From assembly GCF_900157375.1 (NCBI RefSeq), contig NZ_LT721901.1:2838315-2902314 (forward strand): a stretch of DNA of 64,000 nt. The letters run 5' to 3'. Each line of letters starts with the position of its first letter. The first letter of the stretch is position 1. Under the pieces are notes generated by a model, which saw nothing but the letters and a program-made list of their open reading frames with translations, was not told the DNA's origin and did not search any database. Source of the DNA: Mycobacterium rhizamassiliense (GTDB taxonomy: Bacteria; Actinomycetota; Actinomycetes; Mycobacteriales; Mycobacteriaceae). Of the stretch, positions 25,610-35,567 are shown in pieces. The translations under genes were made by a program, and so were the position numbers.

Positions 25610-26392
25610 TCAATGCATGATGTCTCGGACCTTCGTCTTCTCGTAGCCCTTGAGCAGTTCAGCGCTGGCGTTCTCCATGTGTCGCCGCCAATGCGCCTCG
25701 GCCTCAGCGCCGTCCCGAGCGGCCACCAAGTCGGCGAGTCGGGTGTACGACCGCATCAGCTTGGTGTACTGAGCCTTGGGCACGACGTTCTGAACGCTGA
25801 GAAATGCTGCGGTCATGTGCTTTTCGAAGATCTCGTGCAGCATGCCGACGATCACGGTCAGCGTCGCGTTGCCCGACAGTTCGACTAGTCGGCGGTGCAA
25901 TGCGGTCGAGGCTGCGGCCAATTTGCCGGTCTCCCATGCAGCGGGGATCTCCTCGATGAGTTCGCGTAACTCGCGGTGGGCCGCGGCGGTGCCATCCTCT
26001 GAGAGCAGTCGGGCCGCATACGGTTCAATACCCATCCGTGCCGTCATCACGTCCGCGAGCGTCGTTCCCGCCATCTCGAGCAGGAAGCCTGCCGGCCGCG
26101 CGACGATCTCGGGGCCCGGGACGCGAACCCGGGCGCCGGTGCGAGAGCCGCGCCGCACCTCCACGAGGCGGTCGGACTCCAAGACTCGCACCGCTTCTCG
26201 CAGTGACGGCCGGCTGACCTGAAAGTGATCCATGAGTTCGGCTTCGTAGGGAAGGAAGTCGCCGTCCTTGAGCTGTCCCTCGACGATCATCCGCCGCAAC
26301 GTGTCCGCCACGATCTCGGCCGTCTTCGGCGACCGCACCGCGCCGTTATTCTGTGACGTGGCCATCGGCGCGAGCGGTTCCCGCTTTGGCAT
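25610..26392 (-). CDS. GntR/FadR-family transcriptional regulator
   Basis: A 260-residue FadR-subfamily regulator: winged helix (LRRMIVEGQLKDGDFLPYEAELMDHFQVSRPSLREAVRVLES region, about 35-80) and a helical FCD ligand domain with AASTALHRRLVELSGNATL. I choose the ATG at 26392 because CAGGAGGTCGCG stands directly before it; an upstream ATG at 26455 lacks such a site. A palindrome, GTACTCAGTAC at 26418-26428, lies 26 bases upstream and would suit self-repression. It shares strong resemblance with the GntR at 47456-48196. An acyl-CoA or similar effector is typical of the subfamily. Confidence 0.9.
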   Translation of the reverse strand: MPKREPLAPMATSQNNGAVRSPKTAEIVADTLRRMIVEGQLKDGDFLPYEAELMDHFQVSRPSLREAVRVLESDRLVEVRRGSRTGARVRVPGPEIVARPAGFLLEMAGTTLADVMTARMGIEPYAARLLSEDGTAAAHRELRELIEEIPAAWETGKLAAASTALHRRLVELSGNATLTVIVGMLHEIFEKHMTAAFLSVQNVVPKAQYTKLMRSYTRLADLVAARDGAEAEAHWRRHMENASAELLKGYEKTKVRDIMH

Positions 26393-26417
26393 CGCGACCT
26401 CCTGAACTCGACATGTA

Positions 26418-26428
26418 GTACTCAGTAC
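26418..26428. promoter_or_regulatory. Palindromic operator candidate before the GntR gene
   Basis: GTACT-C-AGTAC is a perfect palindrome with one central base, 26 bases upstream of the start at 26392. It is in the usual place for autoregulation by a FadR-type protein. The gap between GntR and the LLM gene contains no other candidate. Confidence 0.4.
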
Positions 26429-26467
26429 ACCATCTAAGGCGCCCATCTGGTGCATCCGTGGCTGGCG

Positions 26468-27463
26468 TCAATGTAGTTGCGAAAGGACGCGCGTCGCTGC
26501 CGCACCATAGCCGGCGCGTCGTCGGCGTCCGACCAGGAAGCTCGGCGGTGATGCAAATGTCCTGTCGGGCAGTCGTTTGCGAGTCGCCAGCATTTCGCGT
26601 GCCTGTGTGTCGTCGCCGCAGATCGCGATCGACCACAGCATATCGTCGGTGACGTGGTCGGCGATCGATTCCGGATGGCCGCTGCGGAAGGCCGATCGGA
26701 TCCGGGCGACCTCGTCTGTCCAGCCGTGCAGTTCGACGAGTGAGTCGTAGGTCTTCACGGTGAAGTAGAAGGCGATCTGCAGCCGCGCGTCCCGGATAGC
26801 CCGGGCCGGGTCGTCGTTGTCGATCGCGGTGATCAGCCAGCCCCAGCGGCGTAGCTCGGCCGCGTCACGTCCGCTTGATTCGGCGCCGCGGGCCAGTTCG
26901 GGCTCTACGAGTTCGGTCCACCAGCGATCGGTGAACAGACCATGCCCCAGCACGCCGTCGGCAGTGCGACCTGCCGTCCGCAACATGATCTTGTTGAAGG
27001 CGCCGATCAAGATGGGCACGTCCAACCGGCCGAGCACGGGTGCGCGGATGTCGGCGTCGATCGTGTAGAACCGGCCCTCGTATCGAACGCGTTCGCCGTT
27101 CTCGGCGTTCAGGAAAGCCCTGATCGCCTCGATTAATTCGGCCATCCGGGGTGCGGGGTGGGTGGCGTCGACGCCGAACCAGTCCTTGTTCATTCGCGAG
27201 GTCCCCGACCCAAGTCCCAGAAAGATCCTGCCCGGCGCGAGTGTGGAGAGATGTCGGACGGCCGCGGCATGCACGAACGGGGACCGGGCGAATGCATATG
27301 CGATTCCCGGACCGATGTACGCCCGCGAGGTCCCGAGGGCCATCTCGGTCGCGGTGATGTACGCGTTGAGGTCGGCGAACTCGCCAGCGCAAAACGCCTG
27401 CGCCCCGGCAGTCTCCGCCTGCGCTGCCAGCGCAGGCCCTGGCCACGGCAGACCCCAGTCCAT
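26468..27463 (-). CDS. LLM-class (probably F420-dependent) oxidoreductase
   Basis: A 331-residue luciferase-like protein beginning MDWGLPWPGPALAAQAETAG, with GLGSGTSRMNKDWFGVD near 83 and ILIGAFNKIMLRTAGRTADGV near 151. The wording is closer to the mycobacterial F420-type subgroup than the LLM gene at 5921, and the two share little beyond the fold. The last 30 residues are basic (FLVGRRRRAGYGAAATRVL) and unlike typical family ends. It is divergent from the Rieske gene; the shared 180-base gap contains the GACA-N4-TGTC operator candidate. Confidence 0.83.
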   Translation of the reverse strand: MDWGLPWPGPALAAQAETAGAQAFCAGEFADLNAYITATEMALGTSRAYIGPGIAYAFARSPFVHAAAVRHLSTLAPGRIFLGLGSGTSRMNKDWFGVDATHPAPRMAELIEAIRAFLNAENGERVRYEGRFYTIDADIRAPVLGRLDVPILIGAFNKIMLRTAGRTADGVLGHGLFTDRWWTELVEPELARGAESSGRDAAELRRWGWLITAIDNDDPARAIRDARLQIAFYFTVKTYDSLVELHGWTDEVARIRSAFRSGHPESIADHVTDDMLWSIAICGDDTQAREMLATRKRLPDRTFASPPSFLVGRRRRAGYGAAATRVLSQLH

Positions 27464-27505
27464 GCGTCCTCACATCCGTCTACAGAACATCATTAACTTA
27501 GTAAG

Positions 27506-27517
27506 ACAAGTGATTGT
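27506..27517. promoter_or_regulatory. Possible secondary half-site for the TetR at 28647
   Basis: ACAA-GTGA-TTGT is an inverted repeat 43 bases upstream of the LLM start. It shares the seven bases ACAAGTG with the reverse complement of the operator candidate at 29883. Weaker than the two full sites, so only a possibility. Confidence 0.3.
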
Positions 27518-27568
27518 ACGTCCTGATTGGTCGCTGTGGGGGAATTCGCCGGCCGGCACGCTCTTTTA

Positions 27569-27580
27569 GACAAAAGTGTC
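27569..27580. promoter_or_regulatory. Operator candidate GACA-N4-TGTC, copy 1
   Basis: Read on the minus strand the site is GACA-CTTT-TGTC, a perfect inverted repeat. The 12-mer TTTTTGACACTT at its edge (27574-27585, minus strand) is repeated exactly at 29878-29889. It lies between the divergent LLM and Rieske genes, 64 bases before the Rieske start. The TetR gene at 28647 is the obvious candidate regulator because it lies between the two sites. Confidence 0.6.
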
Positions 27581-27643
27581 AAAAATGAGTAGCCTCGAAA
27601 TACGGCTGTTTTAGGTATTGCGCGTGGAAAGGGCGTTCGGATA

Positions 27644-28657
27644 ATGCAAACCCTGCCGAGCATGCTGCCCACCGGTTGGTTTCAGGTGGCCTGGAGTGCT
27701 GACATCGCCGTCGCCGAGGTGGTCCCGATGCACTACTTAGGCCGGGATCTGGTCGCCTTCCGGCAGCTGGACGGGGTGGTGAAGGTGCTGGACGCACACT
27801 GCCAGCATCTTGGCGCGAGCCTGGCCCACGGTGGGTGCGTCGTCGAAGAAGGGATCCAGTGCCCGTTTCACGGCTGGGTGTGGAACGGCGCCGGACGCAA
27901 TGTCCACATCCCGTACCAGGATCGGCCCAACAAGGCCCGCCGGGTACGTTCCTATCCGGTCGCGGAGCTCAACGACTCGATCTTGATCTGGCATGACAGC
28001 GCCGGCCGGGAGCCGCTATGGGTGGCGCCCGACGCCTTCGCGGTGCTCGGCGATCATGTCCGCTCGCGGCGGTTCCACCCGTTTGGCGCCGATTGCCGGA
28101 CACGGCACGAGCGGGTAAAGGTGCATCCCCAGGTGATCGCCGAGAACGCCGTCGATCCCCACCACTTCCAATTCGTCCATCGCACCCCGATCAGTCCCGT
28201 GGTACTGCGTGAAAGCACCGACAGCTCGACCTGGTCGGCCAAGGTCGGCTTCGGCCGGAGGTGGAGCGACGGCCTGGACCGCGACGGCGACACGATGAAC
28301 ACGATCGAGATCTATTGGTCAGGCATCGGTCTCAGCTACAACGGCGAACACGTCCGCGACGGAATCCGGGTCATCTCGATCTGCGCGACACCAGTCGACG
28401 ACACCAGGTCCGACATCTTCGCCGGGTATTGGATCAGCGAGGAAAACGCAGAGGGCCCTGGTGATTTCGAGGCTCGGCTGGCCGCGGCGAAAGTCGCCCT
28501 GCCCGACGACATCCGGATCTGGGAGCACCAGGAGTATCTCGAACGGCCGGGCCTCGCGACCTCGGAGGGGGCGGGCTTTCGCGCGCTGCGCCGGTGGGCG
28601 AGCGGGTTCTATCCCGAACCGCAGGCCACAGCCGAACCGGTTACGCATGGCGCCTGA
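27644..28657 (+). CDS. Rieske 2Fe-2S oxygenase, KshA-like
   Basis: A 337-residue terminal oxygenase subunit. The Rieske cluster ligands are complete: Cys53-x-His55 and Cys73-x2-His76 (CPFHGW). The mononuclear iron motif is in AENAVDPHHFQFVH with Asp171, His174 and His179. This layout matches 3-ketosteroid 9alpha-hydroxylase (KshA) and related single-component oxygenases, though it is shorter than KshA. Electrons must come from a reductase not encoded in the window. It overlaps the TetR gene by 11 bases and is divergent from the LLM gene, with an operator candidate between them. Hydroxylation of a cyclic or lipophilic substrate is inferred. Confidence 0.88.
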   Translation: MQTLPSMLPTGWFQVAWSADIAVAEVVPMHYLGRDLVAFRQLDGVVKVLDAHCQHLGASLAHGGCVVEEGIQCPFHGWVWNGAGRNVHIPYQDRPNKARRVRSYPVAELNDSILIWHDSAGREPLWVAPDAFAVLGDHVRSRRFHPFGADCRTRHERVKVHPQVIAENAVDPHHFQFVHRTPISPVVLRESTDSSTWSAKVGFGRRWSDGLDRDGDTMNTIEIYWSGIGLSYNGEHVRDGIRVISICATPVDDTRSDIFAGYWISEENAEGPGDFEARLAAAKVALPDDIRIWEHQEYLERPGLATSEGAGFRALRRWASGFYPEPQATAEPVTHGA

Positions 28658-29258
28658 GGGCTCGCCCCGGCGGCCAACACGCAAGTCCGACCGCACCCGA
28701 GAGTCAATCCTCGACGCCGCGCGGACGGCGTTCGCGCGCAAGGGTTTTTCGGGCGTCACCATCAGGGACATCACCGACCTCGCACCTGTCACCCGGGCGA
28801 ACTTCTACTATTACTTCTCCGACAAGACCGAGCTCTTCATCGAGCTCGGTACCGATACCTACCGCGAAGCGCTTTCGGTTGTCGAGGGTTTCATGGAGCA
28901 GGGGAGCCCGCCCAGCCGGGAGGACGTCGAGGCCTGGGTTGCCGACTACTTCGACTACCTCGACCGCAACGGTGCGTTCGTCATCCGCTCCACCGAGGAC
29001 ATGCCTCCCGATCGCAAATTCCGCGCCGCAGTCGCCCGCTCGCACCGTCGAACCGCCGCCGCGCTCGGTGAGGGCATCGCAAAGATAGCGCCGACACCGC
29101 CCGACCTCGACCCTGTGGCTACCGGCCTCGTGATTATGGCGATGCTCGAACGCTCGTGGCTGATGGTTCGCCACAACGAGGTCCCGTCGACGACGCGCCA
29201 AGCGGTGCTCATAGCGGCCACCGAGATGCTGTGGCGAACGGTCAACGGTCAGACCTGA
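28647..29258 (+). CDS. TetR-family transcriptional regulator
   Basis: A 203-residue TetR protein: DRTRESILDAARTAFARKGF, then the helix-turn-helix TIRDITDLAPVTRANFYYYFSDKTELF (about residues 35-62). The start is the ATG inside the end of the Rieske gene; the longer open frame upstream is Rieske coding sequence. Its 3' end overlaps the isochorismatase-like gene's 3' end by 17 bases. Palindromes GACA-N4-TGTC at 27569 and 29883 flank it on both sides at divergent promoters, so it probably controls the LLM, Rieske, isochorismatase-like and FadD genes. Ligand unknown. Confidence 0.9.
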   Translation: MAPEGSPRRPTRKSDRTRESILDAARTAFARKGFSGVTIRDITDLAPVTRANFYYYFSDKTELFIELGTDTYREALSVVEGFMEQGSPPSREDVEAWVADYFDYLDRNGAFVIRSTEDMPPDRKFRAAVARSHRRTAAALGEGIAKIAPTPPDLDPVATGLVIMAMLERSWLMVRHNEVPSTTRQAVLIAATEMLWRTVNGQT

Positions 29259-29859
29259 CCGATGTCCATTCCTCGATCAGCTTATCGATCTTGGTCAGCC
29301 GACCCAGCACGGCAATAGTGTTGTCCAGCACCTGTTCTGCATAGTCCTTGGGGGTTCCACCGACGGCGTCGCGTGGGACGACGAGGTCGAAACCGGCCTG
29401 TGTGACATGTCCGGCAGTGTGGGTGATCGCCAGGTTCAGCGAAACGCCAGCAAGGACGATGGTGCGCACGCCCAAGCCCTTGAGCACGGGCAGTAATTCG
29501 GAATCGAGCGTGGGGAATAGACCGTGATGGCGCGGTAGCACCAGATCGGTGGGCGCCAGCAGCTCGGGAAGCACTGTGGTGGGCGTGCTTCCGGGCGTCC
29601 ACTGGGCGGTTGCCGGATCCAGCGCCCGCCATAGGCGCGCCGTCCCAGTTGGCCGGCCGCCGAGGCTACCTTCGTAGGTCGCATGCACCACCCGCGCGCC
29701 GAACTGGCGGGCGGAATCGAGAAGTCGGTGCACGCTGGATACGAGTTCGGAGGTGTCGGCGGCCAACGCGGGCAATATGGACTCGGGGCCCAGTACGCCG
29801 TTCTGGCATTCCACACAGATAACGGCCGTGGTCTCGGGGTCCCATGGTGTCGGAGCCAT
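29242..29859 (-). CDS. Isochorismatase-fold (cysteine hydrolase family) protein with altered catalytic residues
   Basis: A 205-residue isochorismatase-like fold: VICVECQNGVLGP near residue 13, LVLPRHHGLFPTLDSELLPVL near 107 and VRTIVLAGVSLNLAITHTAG near 131. Active cysteine hydrolases have an Asp-Lys-Cys triad. Here the Asp position reads Glu17 (VECQNG) and the Cys position of the GVxTNxCV segment reads alanine (SLNLAIT). Hydrolysis by the usual thiol route is therefore unlikely. It overlaps the TetR 3' end and is divergent from the FadD gene. Confidence 0.8.
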   Translation of the reverse strand: MAPTPWDPETTAVICVECQNGVLGPESILPALAADTSELVSSVHRLLDSARQFGARVVHATYEGSLGGRPTGTARLWRALDPATAQWTPGSTPTTVLPELLAPTDLVLPRHHGLFPTLDSELLPVLKGLGVRTIVLAGVSLNLAITHTAGHVTQAGFDLVVPRDAVGGTPKDYAEQVLDNTIAVLGRLTKIDKLIEEWTSVRSDR

Positions 29860-29882
29860 CCTCCAAGCCTAGGCTATTTTTT

Positions 29883-29894
29883 GACACTTGTGAC
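29883..29894. promoter_or_regulatory. Operator candidate GACA-N4-TGTC, copy 2
   Basis: GACA-CTTG-TGAC, a near-perfect inverted repeat with one transposed pair in the right arm. It shares TTTTTGACACTT exactly with the site at 27569. It lies 24 bases upstream of the isochorismatase-like start and 74 upstream of the FadD start, positioned to control both. Confidence 0.55.
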
Positions 29895-29967
29895 GAAATA
29901 TTCGGTAGATCCCTTACAGAATATGGAGATTCGACTCTTTTGCATCGACAGTCCCTAAGCTGGCACC

Positions 29968-31494
29968 ATGGAGATCCGCGATCACACCGCATCCGGTAAA
30001 CCTGCCCTTGTCCTTGCTCGGGCCGGCACGGTGATCGACTTCGCCGAGCTGGAGATACGTGCCAACCGTCTGGCGCACTTCTGGCACGCCGCTGGACTTT
30101 GCGAGGGCGATACCGTCGCGGCAATACTCGAGAACAATGAACACGTCCATGCTGTGATGTGGGCGGCGAGGCGAAGCGGTCTGTACTACGCGTTGATCAA
30201 CACTCACCTGACTGCCGCCGAGGCGGCCTACATCGTCGACAACAGTTCAGCCAAGGCGCTGATCGGATCCCGCGCCACACGCGGCGTCTGCGAAGGCCTC
30301 GCCGAGCATCTGCCCGGCGGCCTACCCGAGCTGCTATTGATCGCCGACGACGATCTGGACGGATGGGATCGCTACCCGGAATGTGTTGCCGATCAACCCG
30401 GGACGCCGATCGCCGAGGAACGCGAAGGCGATCTGCTGCAGTACTCGTCGGGAACAACCGGCCGACCCAAGGGAATTCGCCGCGAGCTTCCGCACTTACC
30501 GCCGAGCGAAGCGCCCAACATCCTCATGCCATTGATGAACGCCGTCGGAATCACCAGCGAGTCGGTGTATCTGAGCCCGGCACCGCTGTATCACACCGCG
30601 CCGTCGTTCTGGTCGATGGTTGTGCAGTCGCTGGGCGCCACCACGGTCGTCATGGAGAAGTTCGACCCGGAAGACGCGCTCGAATGCATCCAGCGCTACG
30701 GCATCACGCACGGCCAATTCGTCCCGGCGATGTTCGTGCGGATGCTCAAACTGCCCGAGGCGGTGCGCAAGTCGTACGACGTTTCCAGCTTGCGGAGGGT
30801 GGTACATGCGGCCGCGCCGTGCCCGGTGGACATCAAGAAACAGATGATTCAGTGGTGGGGGCCGATCATCGACGAGTATTACGCATCGTCGGAGGCGGCG
30901 GGAGCGTCGTTCATCCGCGCAGAGGACTGGCTGGACCACCCGGGCTCGGTTGGCCGCCCGCTGGTCGGTATCCCGCACATCCTGGACGAGAACGGCCAGG
31001 AGCTACCGCCCGGCACACCGGGTGAGATCTATTACGAGGGCGGACATTCGTTTCAGTACCTCAAGGACGACGCGAAGACGGCGGCGGCACACGACGCGCA
31101 CGGCTGGGTGACCGTCGGCGACATCGGGTACCTCGATGCCGACGGCTATCTCTATCTCACTGACCGCCGTCACCACATGATCATTTCGGGCGGGGTGAAC
31201 ATCTACCCGCAAGAGGCAGAGGATCTGCTAATCACCCATCCCAAGGTGCTCGACGCGGCAGTATTCGGCATTCCGGATGACGAGATGGGTCAGGCGGTCA
31301 AAGGCGTTGTGCAGACAGTCGATCCGGCCGACGCCAACGACGGTTTCGCCGCGGAGCTCTTAGAATGGCTGCGAAATCGGTTGGCGCACTATAAATGTCC
31401 GCGGTCGATCTCCTTCGAGGCGCAGCTACCCCGCACTGACGCCGGTAAGCTGTACAAACAGCAGCTTGTCGCCAAGTACTCGTCGACGGGTTAG
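29968..31494 (+). CDS. Acyl-CoA synthetase (FadD-type, AMP-forming)
   Basis: A 508-residue adenylate-forming ligase. The P-loop is YSSGTTGRPKGI (about 158-169), followed by SPAPLYHTAP, the adenylation motif YYASSEAAG near 303, GDIGYLDADGYLYLTDRR near 386 and the C-terminal lysine in RTDAGKLYK. All catalytic positions are present. It should activate a carboxylic acid to its CoA thioester. It is divergent from the isochorismatase-like gene and converges with the P450 pseudogene with only four bases between. Substrate range is unknown. Confidence 0.92.
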   Translation: MEIRDHTASGKPALVLARAGTVIDFAELEIRANRLAHFWHAAGLCEGDTVAAILENNEHVHAVMWAARRSGLYYALINTHLTAAEAAYIVDNSSAKALIGSRATRGVCEGLAEHLPGGLPELLLIADDDLDGWDRYPECVADQPGTPIAEEREGDLLQYSSGTTGRPKGIRRELPHLPPSEAPNILMPLMNAVGITSESVYLSPAPLYHTAPSFWSMVVQSLGATTVVMEKFDPEDALECIQRYGITHGQFVPAMFVRMLKLPEAVRKSYDVSSLRRVVHAAAPCPVDIKKQMIQWWGPIIDEYYASSEAAGASFIRAEDWLDHPGSVGRPLVGIPHILDENGQELPPGTPGEIYYEGGHSFQYLKDDAKTAAAHDAHGWVTVGDIGYLDADGYLYLTDRRHHMIISGGVNIYPQEAEDLLITHPKVLDAAVFGIPDDEMGQAVKGVVQTVDPADANDGFAAELLEWLRNRLAHYKCPRSISFEAQLPRTDAGKLYKQQLVAKYSSTG

Positions 31495-31501
31495 TCGACT
31501 A

Positions 31502-33230
<1,729 letters not shown>

Positions 33231-33236
33231 GTTAGG
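33231..33236. repeat. Target-site duplication, right copy
   Basis: GTTAGG directly adjacent to the right end of the element, identical to the left copy. An intact duplication suggests a simple insertion without later rearrangement. Confidence 0.9.
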
Positions 33237-33456
33237 TCAGCGCCTTCGAGTGTCGGTGAATCCGCCAGCGCGATGACCGAGTCCTTCCATGCGATGAGCC
33301 GGTCGCGATCTTCCAACGGCAGTCCGAACAACGTCAGGAACACCTGTGACGGGTAGGGAATCGCGAGCTCGGCGACGACTTCGCACTCGCCCTTCTTGGC
33401 GATCTCGTCGACGATCTCGATCGCCTGCTTCTGAAGCGACGGCAGCATCTCGTTCA

Positions 33457-33765
<309 letters not shown>

Positions 33766-34563
33766 TTAGAACGCCGATCGGTGCAGACCTCCGTCGACTT
33801 CGATCCAGTTGCCGGTGATGTAGCCGGCGGGTTCGGAGCACAGATAGGTGATGAGCGAGGCGATTTCGCGCGGTCTGCCCATCCGCGCCGCGGGGACGCG
33901 GGCCCCGGTGAGCATAAAGTCGCGTCGTTCCTGCTCGGTGCTGGCCCCGACGTGCTGATCCAGATAGGCGAGCGCGTTCTCGGTCTCGATCCAGCCGGGC
34001 GCGACGGTATTGACGGTAATGCCGTATCGGGCGTACTCGTCGGAGACGGTCTTGAGCAATCCGATCGTTGACGGACGGCTGGTATTGGCCACCACGTGAT
34101 GGATGCTGCCCGTGGGCTCCTTCGCTGTGGCTGAACCGATGTGGACGAAGCGGCCCCAACCCGCTTCCTTCATCGCGGGCAGCACCGCGTGCAGGAGCAG
34201 GATTTGGCTCGTGGTGTGCATGTCGAAGGACTCGCGGTAGATGTTCACGTCGCTGATGTCTGCGAAGTCCCCGGGCTTTTGGTACTTGGATTGACCGATG
34301 ACGATGAGAGGCGGCCCATGCGCGGCCGTCACTTCTCGCACCGCGTTCTGGAGCTGTTCGGCGTTGCTGACATCGGCGGTGACGCCGATCGCGATGCCAC
34401 CCTCGTTACGGATCGTTTCGACGGCGGCGTCAATATCGGACTTGGTGCGGGCCAGTATTGCCACCCGGGCACCCTCTGCGGCAAGCAATTTCGCGGCTTC
34501 GAAACCGATTCCCTTACTGCCGCCGACGATCAGCGCTGATCGGCCGTCGATTCCGTAATGCAT
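33766..34563 (-). CDS. Short-chain dehydrogenase/reductase-fold protein lacking Tyr and Lys of the active site
   Basis: A 265-residue SDR fold with the nucleotide motif GGSKGIG (residues 14-20), ADVSN near 63 and the usual VNTVAPGWIET. The active-site serine is present (HIGSATAKEP, Ser144), but where YxxxK should stand the sequence reads HVVAN (His156, Asn160) in HHVVANTSRPSTIGLLK. A normal oxidoreductase mechanism is therefore doubtful; the family may use another residue or have a different role. It lies 12 bases downstream of the mycofactocin-type SDR and 15 bases upstream of the P450 pseudogene. Confidence 0.82.
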   Translation of the reverse strand: MHYGIDGRSALIVGGSKGIGFEAAKLLAAEGARVAILARTKSDIDAAVETIRNEGGIAIGVTADVSNAEQLQNAVREVTAAHGPPLIVIGQSKYQKPGDFADISDVNIYRESFDMHTTSQILLLHAVLPAMKEAGWGRFVHIGSATAKEPTGSIHHVVANTSRPSTIGLLKTVSDEYARYGITVNTVAPGWIETENALAYLDQHVGASTEQERRDFMLTGARVPAARMGRPREIASLITYLCSEPAGYITGNWIEVDGGLHRSAF

Positions 34564-34575
34564 CCGCTACGCCGA

Positions 34576-35406
34576 CTAGCCTCGCCGCACGTCCATCCCG
34601 GCGTCCACCTTCAGCATGCTTCCGGTGAACGAACGGCCCGCGTCGCTGATCAAGAACAGGATCGTGTTGCTGACGTCGCGCGGCTCGATCAGCGGCAAGT
34701 CCGGCAGTGCGGTCTGGACCGCATTGACCATGCGGGGGTTGTCCTCGATCACCTTGAACAGCGCCGGGTTGTCAGTGATCATCGGGGTGGCGCAATTCGT
34801 CGGCGCCACCGCATTGACGCGAATACGGTCGGGGGCAAGCATGGCCGCGTACGCGCGGACCAGGCCGACGATGGCGACCTTGGACATCAGGTAGGCGTCG
34901 CTGCCGCCGCGGCCGTCGGTGAGGTCCAGCAGGGCGATCATCGAACTCGTCGCGATCAGATTGCCGCCCTCGCCACGTTCTTTCATGTGGGGGATCGCCA
35001 CCTGGAAGGCGTTCCACACCCCGATGAGCATGATGTCGAGCCCCAGCCTCAGCGCCTCTGACGCGTCGCGCTCATCGGCGTTCGTCAGCACGACCCCGGC
35101 ATTGGCGAGCACCGTGTCGACGTGGCCGAACTCAGCGACGCCCGCGTCGAACGCCTCCTGCAGCGCGGCTTTATCGCGGACGTCGGCCTTGCGGGTGAGC
35201 ATCTTCCTGCCGGTTTTCTCCACCAGGCGGGCCGTCTCCTCGAGATCGTCTTCGGTGCCAAGTGCATAGGGCACGATGTCGAGGTTCTCGCAGATGTCGA
35301 TGCCGACGATGTCGGCACCTTGCTCGGCGCACATCACCGCATGCGAACGGCCTTGCCCGCGAGCGGCTCCGGTGATGAAGACAACCCTGCCGTCCAGTGA
35401 ACCCAT
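34576..35406 (-). CDS. SDR oxidoreductase, mycofactocin-coupled type
   Basis: A 276-residue SDR opening MGSLDGRVVFITGAARGQGR, followed by GADIVGIDIC. This wording, plus an insert of about 15 residues before strand 3, is typical of the mycofactocin-associated SDR group, which holds NAD so tightly that it needs an external carrier. The catalytic motif is complete (ATSSM, YLMSK). It should oxidise an alcohol or hydroxyacyl substrate. It is first in the operon ending in the P450 pseudogene; the operator candidate at 35510 is 104 bases upstream. Mycofactocin biosynthesis genes are not in the window. Confidence 0.88.
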   Translation of the reverse strand: MGSLDGRVVFITGAARGQGRSHAVMCAEQGADIVGIDICENLDIVPYALGTEDDLEETARLVEKTGRKMLTRKADVRDKAALQEAFDAGVAEFGHVDTVLANAGVVLTNADERDASEALRLGLDIMLIGVWNAFQVAIPHMKERGEGGNLIATSSMIALLDLTDGRGGSDAYLMSKVAIVGLVRAYAAMLAPDRIRVNAVAPTNCATPMITDNPALFKVIEDNPRMVNAVQTALPDLPLIEPRDVSNTILFLISDAGRSFTGSMLKVDAGMDVRRG

Positions 35407-35509
35407 GTCTTTAAGCCTCCAGTAGCTCGCTATCGGCCGCGCTCTGCGCGACGGTGAGGGCGCGACGCAGTGATGTGCGCCACGTTACGCCGGGGAATTG
35501 GAATCATAC

Positions 35510-35525
35510 AACTATTTGGCTAATT
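35510..35525 (+). promoter_or_regulatory. Palindromic operator candidate, copy 2
   Basis: AACTATTTGGCTAATT lies between the divergent SDR and enoyl-CoA hydratase genes, 42 bases before the hydratase start. It matches the 40399 site in 13 of 16 positions and, like it, consists of AACTA and TARTT arms around six bases. Confidence 0.6.
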
Positions 35526-35567
35526 TGGTGGACGACGGCACACTCCGAGCCTTGGAAGGGATCTCAC

